64,000 bases of DNA from Circinella umbellata (taxonomy: Eukaryota > Mucoromycota > Mucoromycetes > Mucorales > Lichtheimiaceae): NCBI GenBank assembly GCA_025093555.1, contig JAIWNF010000015.1:62001-126000 (forward strand). The letters are read 5' to 3'. Within the stretch, counting starts at the first letter, position 1. The number at the start of each line of letters is the position of its first letter. Shown here piece by piece: positions 51,301 through 61,993 of this stretch. Under the pieces are notes generated by a model. It did not search any database and was not told the origin of the DNA. It worked only from the letters and a program-made list of their open reading frames with translations. Made by a program: the position numbers and the translations under genes.

Positions 51301-52914
51301 ATTTGCAATAACCTATTCATTTAAAATTGATTAGTATCCATGATAATAAAAATTAGAAAAGATAATAGAATTTTTTTTTTTTTTTTTTACATGAGGATTC
51401 GTCTCTTTTTGAATCTTGCTTCGTTTAGAAGGTGTTTTTCCTTGATTTAACATGATTTTTGTATCATCACCCGTAAATACAACGACACCAATTAACCATT
51501 CTGTATTTCTTAAAACACAGCCACGTAATAAAACATTATTATACGTAACGGCTTCCGTCTTTTGATGTGAAACGGTTGTTTCATTTTCTTCAGGTTGATC
51601 AATATCCCATCGTAAAGCACCACTGTATTGATACAAATTCGCATGAGGTGGTTCACTTTCAATATAAAATCGAGCTCGTTCACAATCATGAACCGTCTTG
51701 AGATCTCCTGTGGCAGCTAATCCTTGACGTGCTTTTAAATTCGTTTCACCATCGAGATTTTGAGTCTCGATATAACATAAATTATCTGTTTCAGATGTCG
51801 ACAAAATGACCATATCGGCGGGTACATCATCATTATTGCGCAGCATAATATAATCGCCTACCATCACATCTTGCCATCGGACTTCTTGCCAAAATACTTT
51901 ACATTTAGGCGCGGGTGGGTCACCAGGTGCACGTTCGGCACATGGAAATCCGGCGGGGTTCAACGTAGAAGCGCGACGAGTACTGGTGGTTTCAACGGTG
52001 GCGGTTCGATAAAGAACAGAATGTGGAATAGAACCTGGTCGATAAGGTCGTTTGGGTTGCACCTTGAACATATTACTTAATTCTGAACGAAAAGTATCTG
52101 ATCGTTGTCGTACTGTATTTAATAAATTTCTTGATGAACCATTTGGTTTTGTTCCATGATTATTATTTAGAGAAGTGGATGGTCCGTCTTGATGTTGTTG
52201 ATGTTGTTGAGAATCTCGAACACTACTCGTTGCAATAGAAGATGTATTTGTAAGCGATCGACGGGAAGATGATCCACTGCGCCCCTTCGAACGTCGTTTT
52301 CCTGGCTTCTTTCTCGTGATGGCCATACGATAGGTATGTGCATATTGATTTTCTACACCCGAAAGCATACAAAAAAATCCAATACAAACATAAAGCCAAT
52401 GCCACCGATGAGCTGTATTATCTTCAATATTCACATTTTTCCAATTCGCCAATTTTTGTACTTTGGTATTATTCACACGAGAATCACTTTGATTTCGTTT
52501 CCAATCTTCAATACCATCCTTAATAGCCGTAATAAGTAAAATAGCCATCAAGGGTAATGCTGATACGGCAGGTTCGACAACACCAAAAATAGGTATACAT
52601 TGTAATACGACCAATAATAAAAAGTATAAATTGGCCACATTACGAAATTGTTCAAATAAATTCTTGGGTACAAATGTTAAAGGTGTATATTTGGCAGTTC
52701 GAATACGATTACTGACATAATGGGATTGAATTCGTTTTCCTTTGTCGTTATATTCAGTCGGTGGTAATGTCATATTCACGTAAATATTACGTCGTTGTTG
52801 CATATAAGAAGACGTAGAAGCGGTGCGTTGAAGTTCATTATTATCGTCACGATCGTCTCCTGTGTCTTTCTTTTTATGGAATGCTCGTTTTATACGTAAT
52901 TTTTTATTGACCAT
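48389..52914 (-). CDS. P4-type ATPase, phospholipid flippase (Dnf1/2 type)
   Basis: Five main exons: about 52914-51391, 51308-51166, 51036-50962, 50878-49154 and 49078-48389. Together they give roughly 1,390 residues. The enzyme moves phospholipids to the cytosolic leaflet of plasma and endosomal membranes, usually with a Cdc50/Lem3 partner. Signatures: FEQFRNVANLYFLLLVVLQ (first membrane pair), NLDGETNLK (the TGES-equivalent DGET), PISLYISVEIVKTIAAYF, phosphorylation site IFSDKTGTLTQNVMEF, CKGADSVIFERL (nucleotide domain), LWVLTGDKTETAINIG, GDGANDVSMIQEANVGVGI, and FFYKNIVWTFVLFWYQ. A loop of about 200 residues after the second membrane region carries Ser/Arg-rich insertions (about 52270-52080). 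The C-terminus is short after the last helix. Confidence 0.92.
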
Positions 52915-53633
52915 TTACGTAGGGGGTTTATTTTTTTTTGTGTAGTGTTGTTTTATTATGTTGAATGAGAAAAAGAGACGAGCTACTACAAAAAAGAAAT
53001 AAAAACAACCCCTGGAGAACAGAAAGGTAAAATTGTATGGGGTCAGAACTTCTTTAGCCTTCTTGTCGACTTTTTTTTTTTGACAAGTTATATTAAAATT
53101 ACTACGACATTAAGTTAGAATATTTTTTTTTTCTTTTTGTTCTCTTTTTGTGCGAAAAAAAAAACTCCCCTCCCCCCTCCCTCCCACTGTTGTCCCGAGA
53201 AAAAAAAATAATAACTTTATACTTTACCCTTAATTATATTTTTGAAGGAGCTGAGAGAGAAAAAAAAAAACTGATAATTAAACTTTTTTTTTGTTAGGTA
53301 TATCTCCAAGGGAACACCGAAAAAAAAAGTTAATTATATAATTGTTATATAGCAACAACAAAAAAAACAAAATACGAAGAAAGAAGAAGAAAAAAAAACA
53401 AAGAAGCAAAAAAAAGCTTGTGATATAAACCCCTCCAAAAAAAAAAATTATTTTAGCATTTTTATATAAATTATCGGGCCGATGTTCCCGTAGATCTTTT
53501 TTGCGGGTACAAAAAAAAAGGTGGTAAATTCTCCCGATAAACGGATATTCTTTTTTATTATTATTATGGTACAACACTTTATGATTGATTCCCAGAAATA
53601 TAATAATCCCTTGGCCATTTTTGTTTTAAAGTA
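52915..53633. other. Intergenic region, A/T-homopolymer rich
   Basis: This lies between the flippase start codon and the PRMT5 stop codon, both on the minus strand. It is full of A and T runs plus a C-rich CTCCCCTCCCCCCTCCCTCCC at 53166-53186 that may belong to the flippase promoter (GA-rich on the coding strand). No gene. Confidence 0.45.
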
Positions 53634-56419
53634 TTACAAACCAACCCAATAAGAACGACCTGAAGGATTATGTATAGGTGAAATAGAAGAATCATTACCA
53701 TTGGATGATTCCACTGTTGCACTCCATTCATACCATACTTTCTTGGCATCGGTTGTACGCCAAAAGTCTAATGTTATAGTGGAACCTTGGGTTACTTGTA
53801 AAGGTGTACGTAATGGGAAAAAGATAGGGAACCAACTAAACATACCAGGTGAATGTGTATCTGGATGAATAGAGATCATAACATCCTTATAAAGAACAGA
53901 TTCAAAATAACCTGCTATACCATGCATAATCATATCTTGAGGAATCATATCAAATTTAGTTTGACTATAACGATTATTATGCAGATTATTTTCTGGATCT
54001 TGTTCAATAGCCTTATTTGGATGTTCAAAAGTCCACACAGGTTTCGATACAGCTAATTCACATACTTGTTGAAACATGACTACATAAGGCGTTTCAAAAT
54101 GTGTCAAGTCTTTATAAGCAGCTACTTCATTATATAATTTGGATGATGCTAACGGTGTTACATAAGCAGTATAGGAAGCTGGAATAGATATACCATCCTC
54201 TAATGAAACAAAAATCAAATTAGACTTTCCTTTTTTTTTATCTGGAAAATTGGATAGAAACCAGAAATATTATGATTTTTTACCCTTCAAAAATTTTTGT
54301 GCACCATCCAAACATTCAGGAGATAATTCATTATCACCAAATGAACCTAATAATTCACTGACAAGAATATCACACTATTATAACAATCTATTTATTAATA
54401 AAAACCTTGTAGTTTGGTATCCATTGTTCATCTCTTTACTATTACTATTACTATTATTACCTTTGTTTCAGGTTTCCATTTTCTCATATCAGCAAATACC
54501 AATGTTACCTTGTCATGCCATACTTCAGCCTTGGCATTTTGTAATCTATTATTATATAAAGAAAAAAAAAATCCGGAATCCTGGGTTAAAGAAGAGGGGC
54601 TGAAGTAAAAAAAAAAAAAAAAAAAAAGTCTTGTGGAACCTCTACTACTTGAAATAAACTTACGTCACAAAGGCATTTGGATTCTTTTCTAAAGCATAAA
54701 GATGTACTTTACGTTCAGCTTTTTCTGCTGCACGTAAACAACAATTGACCAAGGGGCCGCGTCCAGCACCCACCACCATGATCGTGCTATTCATTTATTT
54801 GTTGGTAAAAAATAAATAAATAAAACCTCGCCTCCCCCCTTTTTTTAGAAATTAAAAATCACCCCCCTTCACCCCATTGTCACTTTGTGTGTGTATCATT
54901 TCATACTTACGAAACATAATCTGAACCATGTTCTACTCTATCCAATAATGCATGATAAACAGCCTAATTTTTTTTTAAAAAAAGTTAATAAAAGTTATTC
55001 TAATGGTCCCTCTGCCATTCAGTTTCTCTTATTATTATAATAATCGAATAATAATTTACTTTTTCATATTGTTGATATTTAATAGGATCTCTTTCAAATG
55101 TTTCATACATTGAATTATCCAAATTATCCATTAAGGGTTGTAAAGGTGCTTGTAAATAATCATGATATCCTGAAGCAAAACGATCCACGTCATTCATTTC
55201 TGGTAAATTTCGATTAAGATAACGAATATATTCTTGATAAGATGAAGGTGTAGCGGAAGGATGTATATTTACTTCAGGCAATGTGACAATAATTTGTGGT
55301 TGCATCTATTAATAATAATAGTAATTCATTTTCAATTAACCAAGCTGTATACATATACAAATATATATAAATAAACTTACGCGATGCATTAATTTCTTTA
55401 AATAAGCTTGATGTGGTTTTGGAAGTACGGGATAACCTTTATTATTGCTAATAAATATATCGGCAGGTACAATGACTGATTTAATGGGCTCAGCAAACCA
55501 AGTATCTAAAAGTAAATCATCTTCAGGAAGTTCTTTTGGTAATTCAAGTGCTATATATAAAATAATAATAATAATAAAAAGGAAGGTTATTTAAATCCAT
55601 GGATTTCAATTCTAAAAATAAATTCTTCTTCTTCTTACCAACATGAATTCTTGGGTTATGTTCTGCAAGAGAACGAAATTGATTCCATTTTTTCCATGCT
55701 TGATTATTTTTATCCATTAAAACGCGTACCCACATCTAATTTATGAATAATATTATGAAGGGTTAATATGTTTATATTTCAAACTGTCTTTTTTTTAAAG
55801 AAATGATTATACCTGAGTAATAGCCATAGATCCCACATTATGATTAATGACGCGAACCAAGTTTGAAATACTAGTAGTAGTATCAGATAATGGAGGTGTC
55901 ATGACAGCAAATAATCCAAGATGACAAGCCCATGCTAATTCTTGTTTTAATGCCTATAATTATTAACCCCGTGGTTAAAATTACCCCAACTTGTTATTTC
56001 ACCTCTCACACATGTTCCCTTCTCTTTCTATTTACCAATTCAGAATTCATACGCGTATTTTGATCTGTAGAATCCAATTCTAACCAGTTTGACAAACTAC
56101 CCACTACTGCATCGGACCAATCTAAAAAAAATATATATTGAGTGATCAGTCACTCAATTTTTCTTTTTATTCATTAACACTACAACAACTTACTTGGTTT
56201 ACGAACTACTAAATCGTCACGATCATAAACTGGACTATTTTTCCAAGTGTCATTAACTTTTGTTTTTAAAACACGGTTATAACGTGGATGCACCATAGGT
56301 GTTGAAACAAAATCATGACCGGAATCAATAGCTTCTTCAATAAATGTATCAATATTATCAAAATATTCAGTTGTAAGTAAACCTACTGCACATGAACGAA
56401 ATGATTCTGGATCAGACAT
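53634..56419 (-). CDS. Protein arginine methyltransferase 5 (Skb1/Hsl7 type)
   Basis: Multi-exon, about 650 residues. It catalyses symmetric dimethylation of arginine using S-adenosylmethionine. The N-terminal TIM-barrel begins [20 protein letters not shown] and includes [14 protein letters not shown] and [20 protein letters not shown]. The Rossmann domain has the SAM-binding motif [12 protein letters not shown] (about 54740-54780), [12 protein letters not shown] and [20 protein letters not shown]. The double-Glu loop reads [19 protein letters not shown], where both catalytic glutamates are present. The C-terminal beta-barrel ends [18 protein letters not shown] and SYWVGL. In fungi this is Skb1 (S. 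pombe) or Hsl7 (budding yeast), linked to cell-cycle and morphogenesis control. Start and stop codons are clear. Confidence 0.93.
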
Positions 56420-56885
56420 TATTTTTTTTTTTTGTTATTGTTATTGGAAAGGGGAATTGTCCAAAAAAAAAAAAGTTGTTCTAAATTAGGAAAAGGAAAT
56501 ACTTTATTTTGCTGGGTTTTTTTTTTATCCTTTCAAAACTGAAAGTTTTACTTGTGCATAATTTGATTGATGTTCCTTGAAAATTAGGTTTCCTTCTTCT
56601 CTCCCATTCATTCTCTATAGTACAGTATATAATTTCAACCTCGGTAAGAAATTACAGTTGGCATAACGAGTCCATGATACAGTCATTATAACCTACCACA
56701 TCCACTGGGAGCGGTCTTGTTTTTATTTCCATTCTCAGCATTTCCCCCACTTTGCCACACTTCACACGGCCCCTCAACACACATGCGTCATTTCCACATT
56801 ATTTTAACCAAGCAACAACAAAGTTTTTATTATTATAAAAATGTACAGTAAAAAAAAAAGGTGCGTCTGTGACGAAATTGTGCTA
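56420..56885. other. PRMT5 upstream region
   Basis: No gene. It holds the PRMT5 promoter and the 3' flank of the duplicated gene. AAAAAAAAAGGTGCGTCTGTGACG (56850-56873) partly resembles the small insertion in the right inverted-repeat arm (60620-60676). Confidence 0.45.
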
Positions 56886-57902
56886 TACAAACTGGATTGC
56901 GAATTATTTGGAGAAATAGAAAACCTGTGATAGGCGAGAAGCAACAATACTATTTTTTTGGAGAGAGCTTTTAAGGTCGTTTCTTAGATATGGGAGGGTC
57001 GGATGTAGCTTGTGCAGGAGCTGATGATAATAAAGACGATTTCGATGATGAGGATGTTGCTGTAGTCGTTGTTGTTACTGGTGATGATGAAGGTGAAAGT
57101 GATGCTGATGTGTTGCCTGGGATAATACATGGTGGTAATATTAAACATTGATCACCTGCATCCATCACATCGCATGAAGTTGACCGATATTTTTTTAATG
57201 TGTCATCAACAATTTTTTTTCCAAGTACAGCAATTTTGATCAAAGGGACAATTCTTGGAATAAAATCATAGCTACACGTGGGAAAGGTTGCTGGTTTTGT
57301 ACGTCTAATTCTTGTAATATACCCCTTGGGCACATCCGCATCCAGTAGTGTTATTGAGTTCCCTATTGATTTAGATAGCGTTAATATATCCCTATTAGTT
57401 TCGCCTCCATATATACTATCCACCACCGAGTTGATGCTTACCGTTAATATTGTATCCAAGTACATGTATATTGTTGAGGATAGATGGGATCTCTTGGGCA
57501 ATCGCAATCAGCATATCCTTGAGAACAATGGGGATTTTAACCAAGCTATCCTTCAACACTTTTGTGGGGTCAACTTTTGAACCAATTTCTAAACATCCCA
57601 ATTCTACACCACTTGCTTCATGCAAAGTATCAGTGCGACTACTCATTTTTTTATTATCAACGCCGTCCACAGCTGATAATTTACGTTTTCCATTTCGTGC
57701 CATCGAATTCGCTTCGCCGCTCTTTTCCTTGCTTTAAATCATATAGTTAGTTATATATAAATTCTTGTGCACTGAATATATAAGTGACAAACACAAAACC
57801 TACCCATACGCCTTCACGCTTGAACCATGAAAAAATTTATTAATGAACCCCTACAGGTAATACAACTTGTCGCTTTCCATAAAGTTTTCAACATCATTGC
57901 AA
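56886..57902. repeat. Left arm of large inverted duplication
   Basis: About 1,017 bp that match 59669-60752 on the opposite strand with only scattered substitutions. The arm includes promoter-like DNA and the 3' three exons of the duplicated gene. Its inner end (CATCATTGCAA) is the point where the right arm meets a transposon terminus. Confidence 0.9.
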
Positions 57903-58640
57903 CCTTCTTTCAAAAAGTATTTACTCGTAATAACCAAGGTTTCCACCAACCACGACATAAGGGCAACCCCAGCAGCGGTTGTAAACGGGGAGGGAAAATG
58001 GATCTGCTGGAAAAAGTTGACAATCGTTTGTAAAAAATATTTTCCCCTTCTTTTACTTGATTTTTTTTAGCTCCTCCAAATAGCAACTCACTGATGGAGA
58101 AAAATCATCTGCGTTGCTAAAACGAGTTTATTTTGATTCTAAAATAGAAACGATTATACCTCCACTGCTGGGGTTGCCCCAAGGTATTCATTGATAGGAT
58201 CATGTTTCACTTGAAGAGCATAGAAATAAGCTTCCAGAGCAGAATTTTACATATAAAACTATGATTAGTTTTGCGCCAATTGTCTAATATTGTCATTCAA
58301 TAGGTTACACAACCACTTGAGCCATAACACAAAAAAAAAATGCCCATCTTACCAATTGCTTTAACTCTTCGAGCTTTTCTTCAAGTGCTGGGGGTAATGT
58401 TCGAACTAGCGGCCCATTTTCCTTTCTTATTTCGTCCAACTCCTTAGATGTGAATACATCCTTCCAATGGTCGTCGCCTAAATCCAATATGAGTGATTGT
58501 GAGGCACTAGATAGAGTAACATTCATTAATAACCTGTTTATCTATCTTACGATTTTCTTGGACACTTACTGGACATAATTACACTTTTCAGCAAATTCTT
58601 TTACTCTCTCTTCTACAGACTTTGGTATTTCCTTCTTCAT
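56971..58640 (-). pseudogene. Mucoralean multicopy-family protein, longer copy with in-frame stop
   Basis: Read leftward from MKKEIPKSVEERVKEFAEKC (58640), exons encode SLILDLGDDHWKDVFTSKEL, ALEAYFYALQVKHDPINEYL, CWGCPYVVVGGNLGYYE, NFMESDKLYYL, KRKLSAVDG, GVELGCLEIGSKVDP and NSITLLDADVPKGYITRIRR. They end in a Ser/Thr-rich tail and ...SKKRP. The pattern resembles an uncharacterised fungal family in which an E-rich block (GVELGCLEIG) and a GYITR block recur. I recall such sequences in Mucorales but cannot name a function. The codon after KLYYL is TAG (57851-57853), where the other copy has TGG. The frame is open 5' of the ATG up to the transposon end at 58668, so the original N-terminus was probably longer. 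One acceptor (about 58250) is not evident. I treat it as a damaged copy. Confidence 0.65.
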
Positions 58641-58667
58641 CTTTGCTTGCTTCTCAGTTTCCTTCAA

Positions 58668-59668
58668 CTAGGGATCTTAGTACAATCCGGATTTATAAAC
58701 CGATCCGTTTTTCAACGGATTAGGATTGGATTCGGATCGTTATTCTACAATCCGGATTGTAAACGGATTGAGATCTATGGATCCGTCGGATTTTTCTGAT
58801 CCGTCATTATAATTATAGAGTAATGGATCAAAGCTTTAACAATGCTGTGGTAAGGTATAAATATATTCAAATAAAGAAGAGAGTAAGTTTTTGTATATTA
58901 TTATATACTTGAATAGAGCAGTTGAAAAGAAAAGTAGTATTGGCTTTAATATAGAAAAAAAAATATCTGAAAAGAAAAAAACAAAAATTGAAGATTAAAA
59001 AGAGAGATTAATGAACTTAATTATCATTTTTATTAATCTAGTAGTGATAAAGAGAATTATAAACTTTTATATGGTTGTAAACAGAAAAGGTAAACTTATA
59101 CCTCTTTTTTTTCAGCACACTACTCACCCCCACAAAAAAAATCCACGTCATGTTATATTTCTACCACCACCATAACTTTTTTTTCACTATAAGCTTTTTT
59201 ATCACTATAACTTTTTTTTTCCTACTATAACTTTCCCACTATAATTTTTTTTCAACTATAACATTCTTTTCCCATTGTAACTTCTTTTTTCCCATTATTA
59301 TTATAACTTATTTATTTCCTATTATGTTTTTCAAACCAAAATAATAAAATCATCTAAAAATAATGCACCTTTGTTACCAATGTTTTACTTTTCTTAAACG
59401 ATCTCAAACGACTACCATACACAATCTTGTAAAAAACCTTCTCTCATGAAAAAATACTGCGACATCTACTATATAGCCTAAATTTTCATCTAACTGATTC
59501 TTTTGCATTACGGATTATGGATTCAATCCGGATTTTTACGAAACGGATTCGGATTGCAATTCTCTAATCCGTGGACAATCCGGATTTCCGAAAATCCGAT
59601 CCGTTTCAAAACGGATCGGATTCGAAATGGTGCCAATCCGATCCGGATCCGTCTACTAAGAACCCTAG
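58668..59668. mobile_element. Non-autonomous DNA transposon with CTAGGG terminal inverted repeats (hAT-like?)
   Basis: 1,001 bp bounded by CTAGGGATCTTAGTA and, in inverse orientation, CTAGGGTTCTTAGTA. Both subterminal regions carry many copies of AATCCGGATT, ATCCGTTT and CGGATTAGGA-like words (58690-58805 and 59512-59650), typical of transposase-binding subterminal repeats. The interior has degenerate CACTATAACTTTTTTTT repeats (59160-59310) and no transposase frame. The TAGGG-type end suggests the hAT superfamily. No 8-bp target duplication is visible: the left flank is TCCTTCAA and the right flank TTGCAATG. This agrees with a rearrangement at the right end. Confidence 0.7.
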
Positions 59669-60600
59669 TTGCAATGATGTTGAAAACTTTATGGAAAGCG
59701 ACAAGTTGTATTACCTGTGGGGGTTCATTAATAAATTTTTTCATGGTTCAAGCGTGAAGGCGTATGGGTAGGTTTTGTGTTTGTCACTTATATATTCAGT
59801 GCACAAGAATTTATATATAACTAACTATATGATTTAAAGCAAGGAAAAGAGCGGCGAAGCGAATTCGATGGCACGAAATGGAAAACGTAAATTATCAGCT
59901 GTGGACGGCGTTGATAATAAAAAAATGAGTAGTCGCACTGATACTTTGTATGAAGCAAGTGGTGTCGAATTGGGATGTTTAGAAATTGGTTCAAAAGTTG
60001 ACCCCACAAAAGAGTTGAAGGATAGCTTGGTTAAAATCCCCATTGTTCTCAAGGATATGCTGATTGCGATTGCCCAAGAGACCCCATCTATCCTCAACAA
60101 TATACATGTACTTGGATACAATATTAACGGTAAGCATCAACTCGGTGGTGGATAGTATATATGGAGGCGAAACTAATAGGGTTATATTAACGTTATCTAA
60201 ATCAATAGGGAACTCAATAACATTACTGGATGCGGATGTGCCCAAGGGGTATATTACAAGAATTAGACGTACAAAACCAGCAACCTTTCCCACGTGTAGC
60301 GATGATTTTATTCCAAGAATTGTCCCTTTGATCAAAATTGCTGTACTTGGAAAAAAAATTGTTGATGACACATTAAAAAAATATCGGTCAACTTTATGCG
60401 ATGTGATGGATGCAGGTGATCAATGTTTAATATTACCACCATGTATTATCCCAGGCACCACATCAGCATCACTTTCACCTTCATCATCACCAGTAACAAC
60501 AACGACTACAGCAACATCCTCATCATCGAAATCGTCTTTATTATCATCAGCTCCTGCACAAGCTACATCCGACCCTCCCATATCTAAGAAACGACGTTAA
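59571..60600 (+). pseudogene. 5'-truncated copy of the duplicated gene, fused in frame to the transposon end
   Basis: The right arm carries exons 59669-59767, 59840-60129 and 60209-60600 of the duplicated gene, without its N-terminal exons. The first exon frame stays open back into the transposon to an ATG at 59571 (MDNPDFRKSDPFQNG). With this start the three exons total 879 nt (292 aa), with canonical GT/AG ends. Here the codon after KLYYL is TGG, so this copy lacks the stop found in the longer copy. An alternative start is the internal MARNGKRKLSAVDG (59868). The intron 60130-60208 joins NING to NSITLLDAD. It ends in SKKRR. Whether it is transcribed is unknown. Function of the family is unknown to me. 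Confidence 0.6.
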
Positions 60601-60752
60601 AAGCTCTCTCCAAAAAAAAGGGAAACACGAAAAAAGGTGCACATTCAAAAAGGTGCACCTTTTTTTTGTGACACCCCAAAAAAAATAGTATTGTTACTTC
60701 TCGCCTATCACAGGTTTTCTCTTTCTCCAAATAATTCGCGATCCAGTTTGTA
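59669..60752. repeat. Right arm of large inverted duplication
   Basis: Inverted copy of 56886-57902. It is longer than the left arm because of an insertion of about 57 bp near 60620-60676 between two CCAAAAAAAA runs. It begins at the terminal base of the transposon (59668/59669). Confidence 0.9.
60647..60664. repeat. Perfect 18-bp palindrome
   Basis: AAAAAGGTGCACCTTTTT lies in the segment present only in the right arm. A second AAAAAGGTGCAC half-copy sits just upstream at 60631-60642. Confidence 0.75.
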
Positions 60753-60802
60753 GGGTGCGATTTTTTTCAGGTGAAATTGAGGATTCATGCTGTTCAGTCG
60801 CC

Positions 60803-61116
60803 GATTACTTAGTCATTTTTTTGTATAGATTATTAACTATATATTTTGTATAAAGATTACTTAGTCATTTTTTTGTATAGATTATTCACTATATATTTTG
60901 TATAAAGATTACTTAGTCATTTTTTTGTATAGATTATTCACTATATATTTTGTATAAAGATTACTTAGTCATTTTTTTGTAAGAATATTAACTATATATT
61001 TTGTATAAAAGATTACTTAGTCATTTTTTTTGTATAGATTATTCACTATATATTTTGTATAAAGACTACTTAGTCATTTTTTTGTATAGATTTTTGCTAT
61101 GCGTTTTGTATAGAAG
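60803..61116. repeat. 52-bp minisatellite, six copies
   Basis: Units begin GATTACTTAGTCATTTTTTT at 60803, 60855, 60907, 60959, 61011 and (53 bp later) 61064. Each contains TATATATTTTGTATAAA. The second and third units are almost identical; the fourth lacks part of TGTATAGATT, and the last is the most diverged. No coding role was seen. Confidence 0.9.
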
Positions 61117-61501
61117 ATATCACAAATATCATTATTTATAACTACTCAACAATAACTTGGTCTTTTTTATTGATATTTGGATTTATATGATGTGATAGAC
61201 ATATACTATACATAGGTTTCTCTTCACATCTGGAAAAAATGACTCTCGATCTACTTCTCCGAATAACCTCATTATTGATGATTGTCATTTCCCATCCGAT
61301 CTTGTTTTTGAAAGCCTTACACCCGAAGAACCAGAAAAAAAAAGAAAAAGAAATCCTCTTTTATTAATGGTGAAGATATATAAGCTTTTTTCTTTTCCTC
61401 CTACTTTTTTTTCTTCTGTATAAACTCTTTCTCTTTTTCCTTCAACATCATTATTTACTCACAACACATACACGCATAAAACTAGGTAAAACTCACTATA
61501 A
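61117..61501. other. Intergenic region between minisatellite and MITE
   Basis: No gene recognised. It contains CTTTT-rich tracts (61385-61450) that may belong to an upstream promoter. Confidence 0.4.
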
Positions 61502-61753
61502 TCAAAATGTTGCCGAAGCGAAGACTGAAAATGTGGTAAATACCCACCCTACTTCTTGGTTTCATAATATTAGAAACTTATTTTAATTCAATACACCACC
61601 CTTAAAAAAATTGAATATTATTATTATTAGCTACTTTGAAAGATATAAGGAAGAAAGAGATTAGAAAATTATTATTATATTTATATGAAAAGTAAAGCGC
61701 GGCTCGTAAGAGTATATACCACATTTTCAGCCTTCGCTTCGGCAACATTTTGA
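61502..61753. mobile_element. 252-bp MITE with about 37-bp terminal inverted repeats
   Basis: The left end TCAAAATGTTGCCGAAGCGA (continuing GACTGAAAATGTGGTA) is matched in inverse orientation by the right end, with about one internal mismatch. The 180-bp interior is AT-rich and non-coding. A clear target-site duplication was not found, so the superfamily is unassigned. Confidence 0.8.
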
Positions 61754-61993
61754 CTTTCAAACCATCTGATTGATATGATCACAAACACAAAAACGCCACA
61801 AATAAACAAACCTTATAAATATACACACTTTGCATGTAATATAATAGAATGGCTGTACTCCCCCCCCCCTTTTTTTTTTCGTGAGAGAAAAAAAAGAGGA
61901 GAGGCTTTTAGTTAGCAAGTTGAATTTTTGATTTTAAACATAAAAGTGAATAACTTCTTCTTTACTTTCTTTCTACATACAAAAAAATCAATT

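Noticed and set aside
60803..61116. Possible CRISPR-like array
   Set aside because: The units are contiguous 52-bp tandem repeats without unique spacers, and the sequence is eukaryotic. It is a minisatellite.
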